Below are positions 27,149 to 36,023 of a DNA stretch of 64,000 nucleotides, piece after piece (the stretch's first letter is position 1; each line of letters begins with the position of its first letter). Source of the DNA: Hyunsoonleella aestuarii (GTDB lineage Bacteria; Bacteroidota; Bacteroidia; Flavobacteriales; Flavobacteriaceae); contig NZ_VAWB01000001.1 of assembly GCF_006148925.1 (NCBI RefSeq), forward strand, positions 2,012,001-2,076,000. Direction: 5' to 3'. The position numbers were made by a program, and so were the translations under genes. The notes beneath the pieces are model-generated. The model was not told the DNA's origin, did no database searches, and worked only from the letters and a program-made list of their open reading frames with translations.

Positions 27149-28162
27149 ATGTACAAACTAATTATCCGACCTATTTTATTTTGCTTCGACCCAGAGAAGG
27201 TTCATTATTTCACCTTTTCCATTATTCGATTTATAAATAGAATTCCTTTAGTCTCAGGCATAATAAAATTTATATATAGTGTTGAACACGCTAAACTAGA
27301 GCGCGAATTGTTTGGTTTGAAGTTTAGCAATCCAGTGGGTTTAGCAGCAGGATTTGATAAGGATGCCAAACTATTTAACGAGTTGTCAAATTTTGGGTTC
27401 GGATTTATAGAAATAGGGACATTAACCCCTAAACCACAACCTGGAAATCCTAAAAAAAGATTGTTCCGATTAAAATCTGATGCTGCTATTATTAACCGTA
27501 TGGGCTTTAATAACGGAGGTGTTATAGAGGCTGTTGAAAGACTTAAAAAGAATAAAGGCGTTTTAATAGGTGGGAATATTGGCAAGAATAAGCTAACACC
27601 TAATGAAAATGCGGTTGATGATTATAAAATATCGTTTAACGCTTTGTTCGACTTTGTAGACTATTTTGTTGTAAATGTAAGTTCTCCCAATACACCAAAT
27701 TTAAGAGCATTACAGGATAAAGAACCTTTGACTAAATTATTAAAGGTTTTAAAGGTTGAAAACTCCAAAAAGGATGCTCAAAAGCCTATTCTGTTAAAAA
27801 TTGCCCCAGATTTAACAGACTCTCAATTATTGGATATTATAGACATTGTAGCTGAAACAAAAATCGATGGTGTAATCGCTACAAACACAACCATTTCAAG
27901 AGAATGTTTAATTTCTGAGAATAAGAAGGAAACAGGTGGTTTAAGTGGTAAGCCTATATCTAATAGATCTACTGAAGTGATTCGATTTTTAGCTGAAAAA
28001 AGTAATAAAGCATTTCCAATTATTGGTGTTGGAGGTATTCACTCAGCTAAAGATGCTTTAGATAAAATTGAAGCTGGAGCTGATTTGATTCAGTTGTATA
28101 CCGGATTTATTTATGAAGGCCCAAAGCTTATAAAAGAAATTAATAAAGCTCTAATTGCTTAA
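27149..28162 (+). CDS. pyrD: Quinone-dependent dihydroorotate dehydrogenase (class 2)
   Basis: 337 residues. An N-terminal amphipathic/hydrophobic extension (about 1-45) of the class 2 type associates it with the membrane and quinone pool. The FMN barrel follows: [60 protein letters not shown] (with the class 2 catalytic Ser), [17 protein letters not shown], and [27 protein letters not shown]. It oxidises dihydroorotate in pyrimidine synthesis. Its 3' end overlaps the convergent spondin-domain lipoprotein gene by 12 bp. Confidence 0.95.
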   Translation: MYKLIIRPILFCFDPEKVHYFTFSIIRFINRIPLVSGIIKFIYSVEHAKLERELFGLKFSNPVGLAAGFDKDAKLFNELSNFGFGFIEIGTLTPKPQPGNPKKRLFRLKSDAAIINRMGFNNGGVIEAVERLKKNKGVLIGGNIGKNKLTPNENAVDDYKISFNALFDFVDYFVVNVSSPNTPNLRALQDKEPLTKLLKVLKVENSKKDAQKPILLKIAPDLTDSQLLDIIDIVAETKIDGVIATNTTISRECLISENKKETGGLSGKPISNRSTEVIRFLAEKSNKAFPIIGVGGIHSAKDALDKIEAGADLIQLYTGFIYEGPKLIKEINKALIA

Positions 28163-28846
28163 AGTTTCAATACTTTGAAGCGTAATAGTTAGAGTAGCTA
28201 CTTTCTCATCATTAAAAGGTGAAGTTCCTTTAAGACTAGATATTGGTAAATGAGGTGTGATATCAGCATTTGGAGAAGCATAAGTGGAGCCACTATCTGT
28301 TCCGGAATCATAAACAAATAAATCCAAATTTACCGACGATTTCCAATCGTTATTACTTTCGTTTCTTAAATTAAGTCCATTTACAAATACCATCCAATCT
28401 GGACTCGGTGCAATCATTGAAACTAGTGTAAGTAGAGGAAAGTCCTCGCTAATTTCTAAATCATTGATTTCAATTGTATCTCCGTTTGATAAAAATAAAC
28501 CCCCTCCAGCTATGTATTGCTCAGAGGTTCCATTAGCAATACTGGTTAAAACATCATTATTAAAATTTGTGCTAACACCATCTTCAGCAATATCTTCAAT
28601 ACCTTGATTTGCGTTACTATCCTTTTCTAGATAAGTAATTTGGTTATTATGGTTCACACCGACTAATGGCGACCAATGTGGGCTGCTTGGTAACGGTCCG
28701 TGATCTGAATCATTCCAAAAGTTAGTGAAAGTTATGTTGTAGGTCGCAATGGTTTTTGTAGTTATGACGGGGTTTGTGTTATCATCAGAATTTGAACAAG
28801 ATAAAAAGGTTCCAATTAATAAAAATAATAGAATAATGTTTTTCAT
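28151..28846 (-). CDS. Spondin-domain lipoprotein
   Basis: 231 residues. A lipoprotein signal ends FLSC with Cys near residue 17, then a Ser/Asp-rich linker. The remainder looks like a spondin N-terminal domain: [30 protein letters not shown], later [17 protein letters not shown], and [19 protein letters not shown]. Spondin domains in bacteria occur on cell-surface lipoproteins of unknown function; in animals they mediate extracellular-matrix contacts. Its end overlaps pyrD by 12 bp. Confidence 0.82.
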   Translation of the reverse strand: MKNIILLFLLIGTFLSCSNSDDNTNPVITTKTIATYNITFTNFWNDSDHGPLPSSPHWSPLVGVNHNNQITYLEKDSNANQGIEDIAEDGVSTNFNNDVLTSIANGTSEQYIAGGGLFLSNGDTIEINDLEISEDFPLLTLVSMIAPSPDWMVFVNGLNLRNESNNDWKSSVNLDLFVYDSGTDSGSTYASPNADITPHLPISSLKGTSPFNDEKVATLTITLQSIETLSN

Positions 28847-28936
28847 TTCAAATGGTCAAGTGAGCATTTGTAGTCGTTACATTATAATGCTTCCTTACAA
28901 AAATTATGGTATTTTTATCCCGATTTAAAATTAAGT

Positions 28937-29800
28937 ATGTCAAGTCCTGTTAAGATTATTGAATGTCCTCGTGATGCTATGCAAGGGATAAAACAATTTA
29001 TCCCTACGAAGAAGAAGGTACAGTATATTCAATCATTATTACGCGTGGGATTTGATACTATAGATTTTGGAAGTTTTGTTTCCCCAAAAGCCATACCTCA
29101 AATGGTGGATACTGCAGAGGTTTTATCTAAATTAGACCTTAGCAAAACAACTAGTAAGCTTCTTGCAATTATTGCAAATGTTCGCGGTGCAAATGATGCA
29201 TCTATGCACAAAGAAATAGATTATTTAGGATACCCTTTTTCTATTTCAGAAAACTTTCAGATGCGGAACACACATAAAACCATTGCACAGTCTGTTGATA
29301 CACTTTCTGAGATTTTAGAAATAGCCAATAAATCGAATAAAGAAGTTGTAGTTTACATTTCAATGGGCTTTGGAAATCCTTATGGTGATCCTTGGAATGT
29401 AGATATTGTTGGAGAGTGGACTGAAAAGCTTGCCCGTATGGGTGTTAATATTTTATCCCTTAGTGATACAGTTGGCACCTCAAATCCAGAAAGTATCAAC
29501 TATTTGTTTTCAAATTTAATTCCGCTTTATCCCAATATCGAATTTGGAGCTCATTTACATACAACACCGTCATCATGGTATGAAAAAGTAGATGCTGCCT
29601 ATAAAGCAGGTTGCTATCGTTTTGACGGAGCTATTCAAGGATTTGGAGGTTGTCCTATGGCTAAAGATGAACTTACTGGTAACATGCCTACAGAAAAATT
29701 GTTATCGTATTTTACCTCTAATAAGAATAATAATCTAAATGCACTTAGTTTTGAAAGTGCTTATAATGAAGCTTCAAAGATTTTCAATGAATACCACTAA
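28937..29800 (+). CDS. Hydroxymethylglutaryl-CoA lyase
   Basis: 287 residues of DRE-TIM barrel fold. IIECPRDAMQGIKQFIPT carries the catalytic Arg-Asp, SFVSPKAIPQMVDT is conserved, GANDASMHKEIDYLGYPFSIS follows, LSDTVGT and HLHTTPSSWYEK hold metal ligands, and GFGGCPMAKDELTGNMPTE carries the lyase Cys. It cleaves HMG-CoA to acetoacetate and acetyl-CoA, the last step of leucine degradation. A TATTTTTA -7-like box is at 28910-28917, and a strong terminator follows the stop. Confidence 0.93.
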   Translation: MSSPVKIIECPRDAMQGIKQFIPTKKKVQYIQSLLRVGFDTIDFGSFVSPKAIPQMVDTAEVLSKLDLSKTTSKLLAIIANVRGANDASMHKEIDYLGYPFSISENFQMRNTHKTIAQSVDTLSEILEIANKSNKEVVVYISMGFGNPYGDPWNVDIVGEWTEKLARMGVNILSLSDTVGTSNPESINYLFSNLIPLYPNIEFGAHLHTTPSSWYEKVDAAYKAGCYRFDGAIQGFGGCPMAKDELTGNMPTEKLLSYFTSNKNNNLNALSFESAYNEASKIFNEYH

Positions 29801-29802
29801 AT

Positions 29803-29836
29803 AAAAAAAAAGGTACTGAAACTCAGTACCTTTTTT
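29803..29836. terminator. Bidirectional terminator between HMG-CoA lyase and the TonB receptor
   Basis: The perfect stem AGGTACTGA (29811-29819) / TCAGTACCT (29823-29831) has a three-base loop. It is preceded by an A-run (29803-29810) and followed by a T-run (29831-29836), so it can terminate both converging transcripts. Confidence 0.87.
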
Positions 29837-29854
29837 AATCTATTAGTTTTATTT

Positions 29855-32077
29855 TTAGAATCTAAATTCTAGACCTGCATATCCACCAAAAGGATGTCCT
29901 GGGCGTAAACCTGCTGGGACTCTAGATACAGCGTATGTTTCATCCAATAAGTTAATAATATTTCCAGTGATACTTAGGTTTTTATTGATATGGTATTTAC
30001 CTGAAAAATCTAGAATGAAATTTGAGGTTACACCATTTTCATCTGTAATCTTCTCTGTTCCTGCTGTTGTTCTAAACGAACCATTAAAACGACCATTTAC
30101 ATTTAGTTCAAATAATTTATTTTCCAACCCTATTGATGCATTAAATTGATGCTTTGCAATGTATGGTAATTCATCACCTTCAGTAACTTCTCCCCATAAA
30201 TCGTCATCACTACCAAAACTATTTAAAAACTCGGTATCTGTAAATGTGTAACCTAATGTAATTGGAAAGCTAAATCTGGTGTTTTTTTCTAATAAATCGT
30301 AGTTAAGTAAAACTTCTAAACCTCTAACGGCAACTTCACCTGCATTAAATTGATCTAACGATCCAGTACCTCCTGTTGCAGCTAAGTCACTACCTAATAA
30401 GTTACTATAATCATTGTAAAAAGCAACAACATCACCCCTTAAGCCTTTAAAATTAAAGCGAGAACCTAATTCGTAATTTATACTTTCTTCAGAAGTTTGG
30501 TCGGGTGAATTTCCCGGAGGTGAAAACCCTTTGTGCACACCACCGTAAAGCGAAGTGTAAGTATTGAATTTATAATTGAAACCAATTCCAGGAATAAAAA
30601 TATCGACATTGTTTTCTCTTACTGCTAGGTTTTGACCAGATCTACTAAAATCTGCGGTACCATAGTCTTCACGTTTTAAGACAATATTTTCGTATCGAAT
30701 ACCAGGAGTTAAAGTTAGCTTATTGTACTTCAGTTTATAAAGGATAGATCCTGCAAAGGCATTAGCACTACTAATTCTATTGGCATCACTTCCACCAGGT
30801 CCTGCCGAAGTAAGATTCATTTCGCCGTTAATAATGTTGTAGCCATCTTTCCATTGAAAACGATCCTCTTCATCGTAATGGTAACGCAAACCAATTTCAA
30901 GGTCGTGGAATACATTGGTGCCAGCCCAATGTATATCGAATTTAGTTTGTACACCTTGAGATTTGTATCTTCTGTTGTTTGCTTTTAAAAGAATAGCATC
31001 TGCATCAGAGTTTGAACTTCCGTTTACGATAGCAAAATGATCAGGGTAAGCGCTAGGATCTTCAACAACCGAAGCTATACTAACCTTATCTCCGTTAAAA
31101 ACAATATCATTAAGCTTATACCAATTTCTTGAGAACCCATTGTAATAAGCGTCAGTTGTAATTCTAAAGTTTTTAGAAAACTCTAATTCATGGCTAACCG
31201 AAAACTGAATATGGTCATTGGTCATTTTATCATCTTGAGAACTTGCATATCTACTTAAAGGTGCCATATCAAAATCCTCCTGAGATAAACCTAAATAGGT
31301 TTCATCTGAAACTTCATCAGAGTATTGAAACTTAAAGTTCACTGCTTGACGAATAGCAGCTTCAGGATTAGAATTTAATCTAAATTTAGCAACAAAGTCA
31401 TTTTTGTCAAAACCTGTATCACTGCCATCAGGCAGGTCTTTAAAGCCATCAGAATTAAAGTTCAAAAACTCTAAGGAATACCCGAAATTCGTTTTACTAT
31501 CTCCTAGCTTTGCATGAATTTGCCCCGTGTTAAAGCTTCCGTAACTCGCCTTTAAGGAACCTTGGAAGTTATTTGGTATTTGCGTACTTACTAAGTTAAT
31601 AGCGCCACCCGTTGTAAAAGGACCATATTGTATCTGGCTACTTCCTTTTAAAATTTCAACGGCTTGCATTCTCGCCACAGACGGGAAATAATAGGCTGCA
31701 GGAGCACTGTATGGGGCAGGAGCAATTAAAACACCATCTTCCATTACAGATATTTTGGCACTTCGCTCAGGTGATGTTCCTCTTAAACTTATATTAGGTC
31801 TTAACCCGAAGCCATCTTCTTCATAGATGTTTACACCTGGAACAGAGCGTAAAACACGGTTAATATCGGTATAGTTAAATTTAGCAAGTTCTTCTGGAGA
31901 AATATAGTAGGACGAACCAGTTCTATTTTTTGCTTCGTATTTATTTCCAAAAATAACTTGTGTGCTAATTAGTACTTGATCTAGTTTTTGAATGGAATCT
32001 TTTTGTCTTTCTTCTTTCTCTTGAGCAACAATAACACTTGAAAGTAGCAGTGCGATTAGGGTAAATCTAATTTTCAT
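29855..32077 (-). CDS. TonB-dependent outer-membrane receptor, FecA-like
   Basis: 740 residues. A signal peptide (ends SSVIVAQ), a short N-terminal TonB-box region, and a plug domain (about 50-170) with RTGSSYYISPEELAKFNYTD, then LRSVPGVNIYEEDGFGLRP and PNISLRGTSPERSA, and QYGPFTTGGAINLVS. The barrel follows, ending with the expected aromatic residue in GYAGLEFRF. The Bacteroidota FecA-like group imports ferric siderophores such as ferric citrate; the ligand is inferred only from family resemblance. There is no SusD partner or FecR anti-sigma gene nearby. A consensus promoter with a palindrome at its -33 box lies upstream. Confidence 0.9.
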   Translation of the reverse strand: MKIRFTLIALLLSSVIVAQEKEERQKDSIQKLDQVLISTQVIFGNKYEAKNRTGSSYYISPEELAKFNYTDINRVLRSVPGVNIYEEDGFGLRPNISLRGTSPERSAKISVMEDGVLIAPAPYSAPAAYYFPSVARMQAVEILKGSSQIQYGPFTTGGAINLVSTQIPNNFQGSLKASYGSFNTGQIHAKLGDSKTNFGYSLEFLNFNSDGFKDLPDGSDTGFDKNDFVAKFRLNSNPEAAIRQAVNFKFQYSDEVSDETYLGLSQEDFDMAPLSRYASSQDDKMTNDHIQFSVSHELEFSKNFRITTDAYYNGFSRNWYKLNDIVFNGDKVSIASVVEDPSAYPDHFAIVNGSSNSDADAILLKANNRRYKSQGVQTKFDIHWAGTNVFHDLEIGLRYHYDEEDRFQWKDGYNIINGEMNLTSAGPGGSDANRISSANAFAGSILYKLKYNKLTLTPGIRYENIVLKREDYGTADFSRSGQNLAVRENNVDIFIPGIGFNYKFNTYTSLYGGVHKGFSPPGNSPDQTSEESINYELGSRFNFKGLRGDVVAFYNDYSNLLGSDLAATGGTGSLDQFNAGEVAVRGLEVLLNYDLLEKNTRFSFPITLGYTFTDTEFLNSFGSDDDLWGEVTEGDELPYIAKHQFNASIGLENKLFELNVNGRFNGSFRTTAGTEKITDENGVTSNFILDFSGKYHINKNLSITGNIINLLDETYAVSRVPAGLRPGHPFGGYAGLEFRF

Positions 32078-32117
32078 TTTATTTAGACTGATTAAAAATA
32101 ACGATTTATTTCGCAGG

Positions 32118-32150
32118 CAAAAATAACAATGAATTTTACTTTGACAAAGT
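32118..32150 (-). promoter_or_regulatory. Consensus promoter of the TonB receptor with palindrome at -33
   Basis: On the minus strand the -33 element TTTG (32145-32148) and the -7 box TATTTTTG (32118-32125) are separated by 19 bases, an ideal Bacteroidota vegetative promoter. The -33 element lies in the palindrome ACTTTG-A-CAAAGT (32138-32150), a possible operator. Confidence 0.75.
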
Positions 32151-32246
32151 TTATTTAGAATAAATAAAAATAAAATTTATACCATATTGACTATGAGTTT
32201 TTTAGGTAAATCAATTTTTTGTTTGGTGTTTATATTATTCTAAATA

Positions 32247-32281
32247 TTTGACAAGTAGTCTCTAAAAAATGTGTAAATTTG
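32247..32281 (+). promoter_or_regulatory. Promoter of guaB
   Basis: TTTG (32247-32250) and TAAATTTG (32274-32281), an exact TAnnTTTG match, are 23 bases apart. The ATG at 32308 follows 26 bases after the -7 box. This supports ATG 32308 as the guaB start instead of the upstream frame opening at 32269, which lies inside the promoter. Confidence 0.65.
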
Positions 32282-32307
32282 CACGCAATTATAATTGTAA
32301 TTGCAAC

Positions 32308-33780
32308 ATGACTGCACATCAAAATAAAATAGTAGGCGAGGGTCTTACTTACGACGACGTCTTATTAGTTCCTGCTTTTTCCGAAGTCCTTCCAAGAGAA
32401 GTTAATATTCAAACAAAATTTACACGTAACATTACTATTAATGTACCTGTTATTTCGGCTGCCATGGATACCGTAACCGAAAGTAAAATGGCAATTGCCA
32501 TGGCTCAAGAAGGCGGTATAGGTGTATTGCACAAGAATATGGCTATTGAAGCGCAAGCGGCAAAGGTTAAAAAGGTAAAGCGTGCAGAAAGTGGTATGAT
32601 TATAGATCCGGTAACGTTACCCCTTAAAGCAAAGGTTAAACATGCTAAGAAATACATGGCGGAATATAGTATTGGTGGTATTCCAATTGTTGATGATGAA
32701 GGTGTATTAAAAGGTATAGTTACTAATAGAGATTTACGTTTCGAACACGATAATAAACGCCCTATTGTTGAGGTTATGACCAGTGAAAATTTGGTAACTG
32801 CAGCAGTGGGAACGTCTTTACAAGATGCAGAAAAAATCTTGCAACAACATAAGATAGAAAAACTTCTTATAGTTGATGATAATTTTAAGTTATCGGGTTT
32901 AATTACCTTTAGAGATATCACAAAGTTAAGTCAAAAACCTAACGCTAATAAAGATAAATATGGACGTTTGCGCGTAGCAGCTGCTATTGGAGTAACTGGA
33001 GATGCAGTAGACCGAGCAGAAGCTTTAGTAAAAGCAGGTGTTGATGCCGTTGTTATTGATACAGCGCATGGACATACTAAAGGTGTGGTAAGTGTTTTGA
33101 AAGAAGTTAAGTCTAAGTTTCCAGATTTAGATGTTATTGTTGGAAATATAGCAACAGGTGCAGCGGCAAAATACTTAGTAGAAGCTGGAGCAGATGCTGT
33201 AAAAGTAGGTATTGGTCCAGGGTCAATTTGTACGACTCGTGTGGTTGCAGGTGTTGGTTTTCCCCAGTTCTCGGCAGTATTAGAAGTAGCTGCAGCTATA
33301 AAAGGTACTGGTGTTCCTGTAATTGCAGATGGTGGTATTCGGTATACAGGTGATATTCCAAAAGCTATTGCAGCTGGAGCAGATACAGTGATGTTAGGAT
33401 CACTTTTGGCCGGAACTAAAGAGTCTCCTGGTGAAACCATTATTTACGAAGGAAGAAAATTTAAGTCTTACCGAGGAATGGGTTCTGTGGAAGCCATGAA
33501 GGAAGGAAGTAAAGACCGCTATTTCCAAGATGTTGAAGACGATATTAAAAAATTAGTACCAGAAGGCATTGTGGGTCGCGTACCATATAAAGGCGATTTA
33601 TACGAAAGCATCCACCAATTTATTGGAGGTTTACGCGCAGGCATGGGATACTGTGGGGCCAAGGATATTGCAACACTAAAAGAAAATGGGCAGTTTGTAA
33701 AAATTACTGCTAGTGGTATTAACGAAAGCCACCCACACGATGTAACCATTACGAAAGAATCCCCTAATTATTCGAGGTAG
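32308..33780 (+). CDS. guaB: Inosine-5'-monophosphate dehydrogenase
   Basis: 490 residues from ATG 32308 ([20 protein letters not shown]). The TIM barrel is split by two CBS domains (about 95-205; [20 protein letters not shown] within). The catalytic loop is [13 protein letters not shown] with the active Cys, the NAD site lies in the [12 protein letters not shown] region, and [10 protein letters not shown] with the mobile flap follow. It oxidises IMP to XMP, the committed step to guanine nucleotides. It is monocistronic. The DNA downstream changes to accessory content. Confidence 0.96.
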   Translation: MTAHQNKIVGEGLTYDDVLLVPAFSEVLPREVNIQTKFTRNITINVPVISAAMDTVTESKMAIAMAQEGGIGVLHKNMAIEAQAAKVKKVKRAESGMIIDPVTLPLKAKVKHAKKYMAEYSIGGIPIVDDEGVLKGIVTNRDLRFEHDNKRPIVEVMTSENLVTAAVGTSLQDAEKILQQHKIEKLLIVDDNFKLSGLITFRDITKLSQKPNANKDKYGRLRVAAAIGVTGDAVDRAEALVKAGVDAVVIDTAHGHTKGVVSVLKEVKSKFPDLDVIVGNIATGAAAKYLVEAGADAVKVGIGPGSICTTRVVAGVGFPQFSAVLEVAAAIKGTGVPVIADGGIRYTGDIPKAIAAGADTVMLGSLLAGTKESPGETIIYEGRKFKSYRGMGSVEAMKEGSKDRYFQDVEDDIKKLVPEGIVGRVPYKGDLYESIHQFIGGLRAGMGYCGAKDIATLKENGQFVKITASGINESHPHDVTITKESPNYSR

Positions 33781-33803
33781 GTTTGTTTGAGACGAGAGTG
33801 TAG

Positions 33804-33870
33804 CTGCAGTGTAATGTAAAGCGAATGCGAACATTGATAGCCACACATTGTTGCAGTCAGTTTTTTCTTT
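33804..33870 (+). terminator. Inverted repeat after guaB, possible terminator
   Basis: CTGCA (33804-33808) and AATGT (33813-33817) pair with ACATT (33845-33849) and TGCAG (33852-33856), leaving a bulge and an internal loop. The T-rich tail TTTTTTCTTT (33861-33870) follows. It is weak as a terminator because the stem is interrupted. It also has the geometry of a short version of the attC-like elements at 35849 and 40121. Confidence 0.35.
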
Positions 33871-35824
33871 ATTTTATATATTTAATTCCAAAACCAAAGC
33901 GAAAAAGTGGATTCTCACTATCATATGGAACATCCGTTTTTTGATTGGCAACAGCTTCCATGGATGATGGTAATTCAAAAGGTAATTTACCCTCTGGGGA
34001 AGTATTTCCAAATAGCACTTCACAAACCGACTTATCGCTAGCCCCAAAATCTGCGATCAATACTTTTGATCTATTGGCGATCTCTGGAATAACAGCAGGA
34101 CGATCCAAATAAATATTTACTATAGTGGGAACTGTTTTGAGTAATTGAAGGATTTTTTCTTTTTCTTCTCTTTTAAAATCCAAATCGCCATGATGGAAAC
34201 CTCTGGCTATAAAATTGTTGGTTTCAACAGGATACCAAGGCGTATTCAATCTTATGATGGCAAAATCAGCTTCTTCAGGAGTATTTACGACAGTTGCATA
34301 TTCGGAAACAATAGTACTATCCATGTTTTCTATATAAATTTTCAGGTTATTTATGGAAAGAGGTAAAGTCGAACCATCATTTTTCAACAAAGTCATTGAC
34401 CTTTGCTGACTTTGTATCCCTAATTGAACAAATTCTTCTTTACCAACAATTTCATTAACCTTTGATTCATCAACAAAAGGATTATCAAAAAGACCTAATT
34501 GGAATTTTTGCCGAAGCAATCTTTTTATAGAGGTATCGATGCGTTCTTCTGAGAGTTTTCCATCTTTAACTAATTGTATCACTAATTCTGGACGAGCCTC
34601 TCCTCCAAATTGATCACAACCCGCTTCAATGATCTTCAATGTTCTGTCAACTTCACTCAAATGTTCTACGCCCCATGCTCTTGCTGGCCAAACAACATCA
34701 GGCCCTAAGGGAACATCAGTAATGCAGCCCCAGTCTGCACATACAATTCCCTCAAAATTATATTTTTTACGAAGCAATTCCGTTATTATCATTTTATTAA
34801 AAGACATAGCCACATCTTCATCAGTTTGCCCTACCGGAATGCCATAATAAGGCATAATTGCGGAAGTGTTTGCTTCAAACGCAGCTTCGAAAGGGATGAG
34901 GTGATAGTCAAAATTTTCGCCTGGATAAATTTGACCTTGCTGAAATTCAAAGTGAGGATCCAAACCATTCTTTTGAGGTCCGCCTCCAGGAAAATGTTTG
35001 GTCATGCATGCGATACCATTTTCTGATAGTGACTTACCACCCTGCATCACTTCAATATAAGTTTTTGCAAGTTTTGCAGAAAGCTTGGCGTCTTCACCAA
35101 AACCTCCATTAATTCTTGGCCACCTTGGTTCAGTTGCTAGGTCGATTTGAGGATGCAATGCTTCTCGAATTCCCACTGCCAAATATTCCTGACGGACGAT
35201 TTCAGCAAAATCATTCATTAATTTTTCATCACCGATAGCTGCTAATCCAGTCGTCTCACAAAATTGGGAAAACCCGCGGGCATCCAATGAAAAAATATTT
35301 TTACTGAAATGATGACGAGGGTCAGAAGCAATGGTTACTGGTATTCCTAAGCGAGTTTTTTCTGCATATTGCTGAAGTTTATTATACCATGTGGCAATGG
35401 TGTGTACATTATCAGGTAATCCCCATACATTAAAATGATTCATCAATGATTCATCAATATTCTGTATAGCTGGTGGCCTTCTGGCCGCCGGCCCTGTCAC
35501 ACCTTTTTTACTTTCCAATGTTCCGTCTTCGCTTACGGGAGCACCGTCGATGAACATCATTCCTGCTTTTTCCTTTAAATTCATTTGACTCATTAAATCT
35601 TTGATTCTTGCTTCGATTGGCTGGTTGATGTCTTCGTAAATATCAAGTTTCCCGTTGTTATTCAAGTCTCTATAAACACGACCTGCTATTTCTGTTTTTA
35701 CACTTGATTTTTCAAGAGCTATCGCTGGAATTTTTCTGTTACCTGTAATTTGATTTAGGTTTTGACATCCTATATTTATTGATAGGAAAGCCGACATTAT
35801 ATAGTATACCTTAATTTTACTCAT
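33869..35824 (-). CDS. Glycoside hydrolase family 3 lipoprotein
   Basis: 651 residues. A lipoprotein signal ends SINIGC (Cys at 20). After an EF-hand-like DLNNNGKLDIYED segment, the GH3 barrel (about 75-440) begins with RIKDLMSQMNLKEKAGMMF. It includes KHFPGGGPQKNG (substrate-binding Lys-His) and FEGIVCADWGC, where the Asp is the expected nucleophile. The GH3_C domain follows (about 480-640) and no FN3 domain is visible at the C-terminus. The likely activity is a beta-glucosidase or xylosidase at the cell surface; specificity is not predictable. The start codon faces an attC-like inverted-repeat element. No SusCD pair is adjacent. Confidence 0.88.
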   Translation of the reverse strand: MSKIKVYYIMSAFLSINIGCQNLNQITGNRKIPAIALEKSSVKTEIAGRVYRDLNNNGKLDIYEDINQPIEARIKDLMSQMNLKEKAGMMFIDGAPVSEDGTLESKKGVTGPAARRPPAIQNIDESLMNHFNVWGLPDNVHTIATWYNKLQQYAEKTRLGIPVTIASDPRHHFSKNIFSLDARGFSQFCETTGLAAIGDEKLMNDFAEIVRQEYLAVGIREALHPQIDLATEPRWPRINGGFGEDAKLSAKLAKTYIEVMQGGKSLSENGIACMTKHFPGGGPQKNGLDPHFEFQQGQIYPGENFDYHLIPFEAAFEANTSAIMPYYGIPVGQTDEDVAMSFNKMIITELLRKKYNFEGIVCADWGCITDVPLGPDVVWPARAWGVEHLSEVDRTLKIIEAGCDQFGGEARPELVIQLVKDGKLSEERIDTSIKRLLRQKFQLGLFDNPFVDESKVNEIVGKEEFVQLGIQSQQRSMTLLKNDGSTLPLSINNLKIYIENMDSTIVSEYATVVNTPEEADFAIIRLNTPWYPVETNNFIARGFHHGDLDFKREEKEKILQLLKTVPTIVNIYLDRPAVIPEIANRSKVLIADFGASDKSVCEVLFGNTSPEGKLPFELPSSMEAVANQKTDVPYDSENPLFRFGFGIKYIK

Positions 35825-35848
35825 ATGGCATTTTTTTTCTTTTAATTG

Positions 35849-35983
35849 ACTGTAACGTTTAGTATAATAGAAGTAGCGGAAAAAAAGCTACCATCTTTCT
35901 GATAGAAAGATACTGAATTAAAACAAAAAACGGTTCAAGTTTATACCTAAACCGCTATTGCTTTTATACCTTGTTGTAGCCAG
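35849..35983. repeat. attC-like imperfect inverted-repeat element A
   Basis: The outer arm GTATAATAGAAGTAGCGG (35862-35879) pairs with CCGCTATTGCTTTTATAC (35952-35969): 15 of 18 positions complement. Distal ends are TGTAACG (left) and TTGTTGTAGCC (right). An internal 8-bp hairpin ATCTTTCT/AGAAAGAT with a GAT loop lies at 35893-35911. The folded shape, a long imperfect stem with a sub-hairpin and GTAAC/GTTGTAG ends, resembles integron attC sites or the Bacteroidota dispersed attC-like repeats. The core does not match the attC RYYYAAC/GTTRRRY consensus exactly. Confidence 0.6.
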
Positions 35984-36023
35984 TTAATTTGTTGAATCAG
36001 TTGCTTGTGGCATTTCAGAGCCT

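Noticed and set aside
32269-32307. N-terminal extension of GuaB ([10 protein letters not shown]...)
   Set aside because: The -7 box TAAATTTG lies inside it and the conserved IMPDH N-terminus begins at 32308.
32931-33440. Long open frame on the minus strand opposite guaB
   Set aside because: Low-complexity Ala/Thr/Pro/Ser-rich translation opposite a highly conserved enzyme; it is a shadow frame with no family resemblance.
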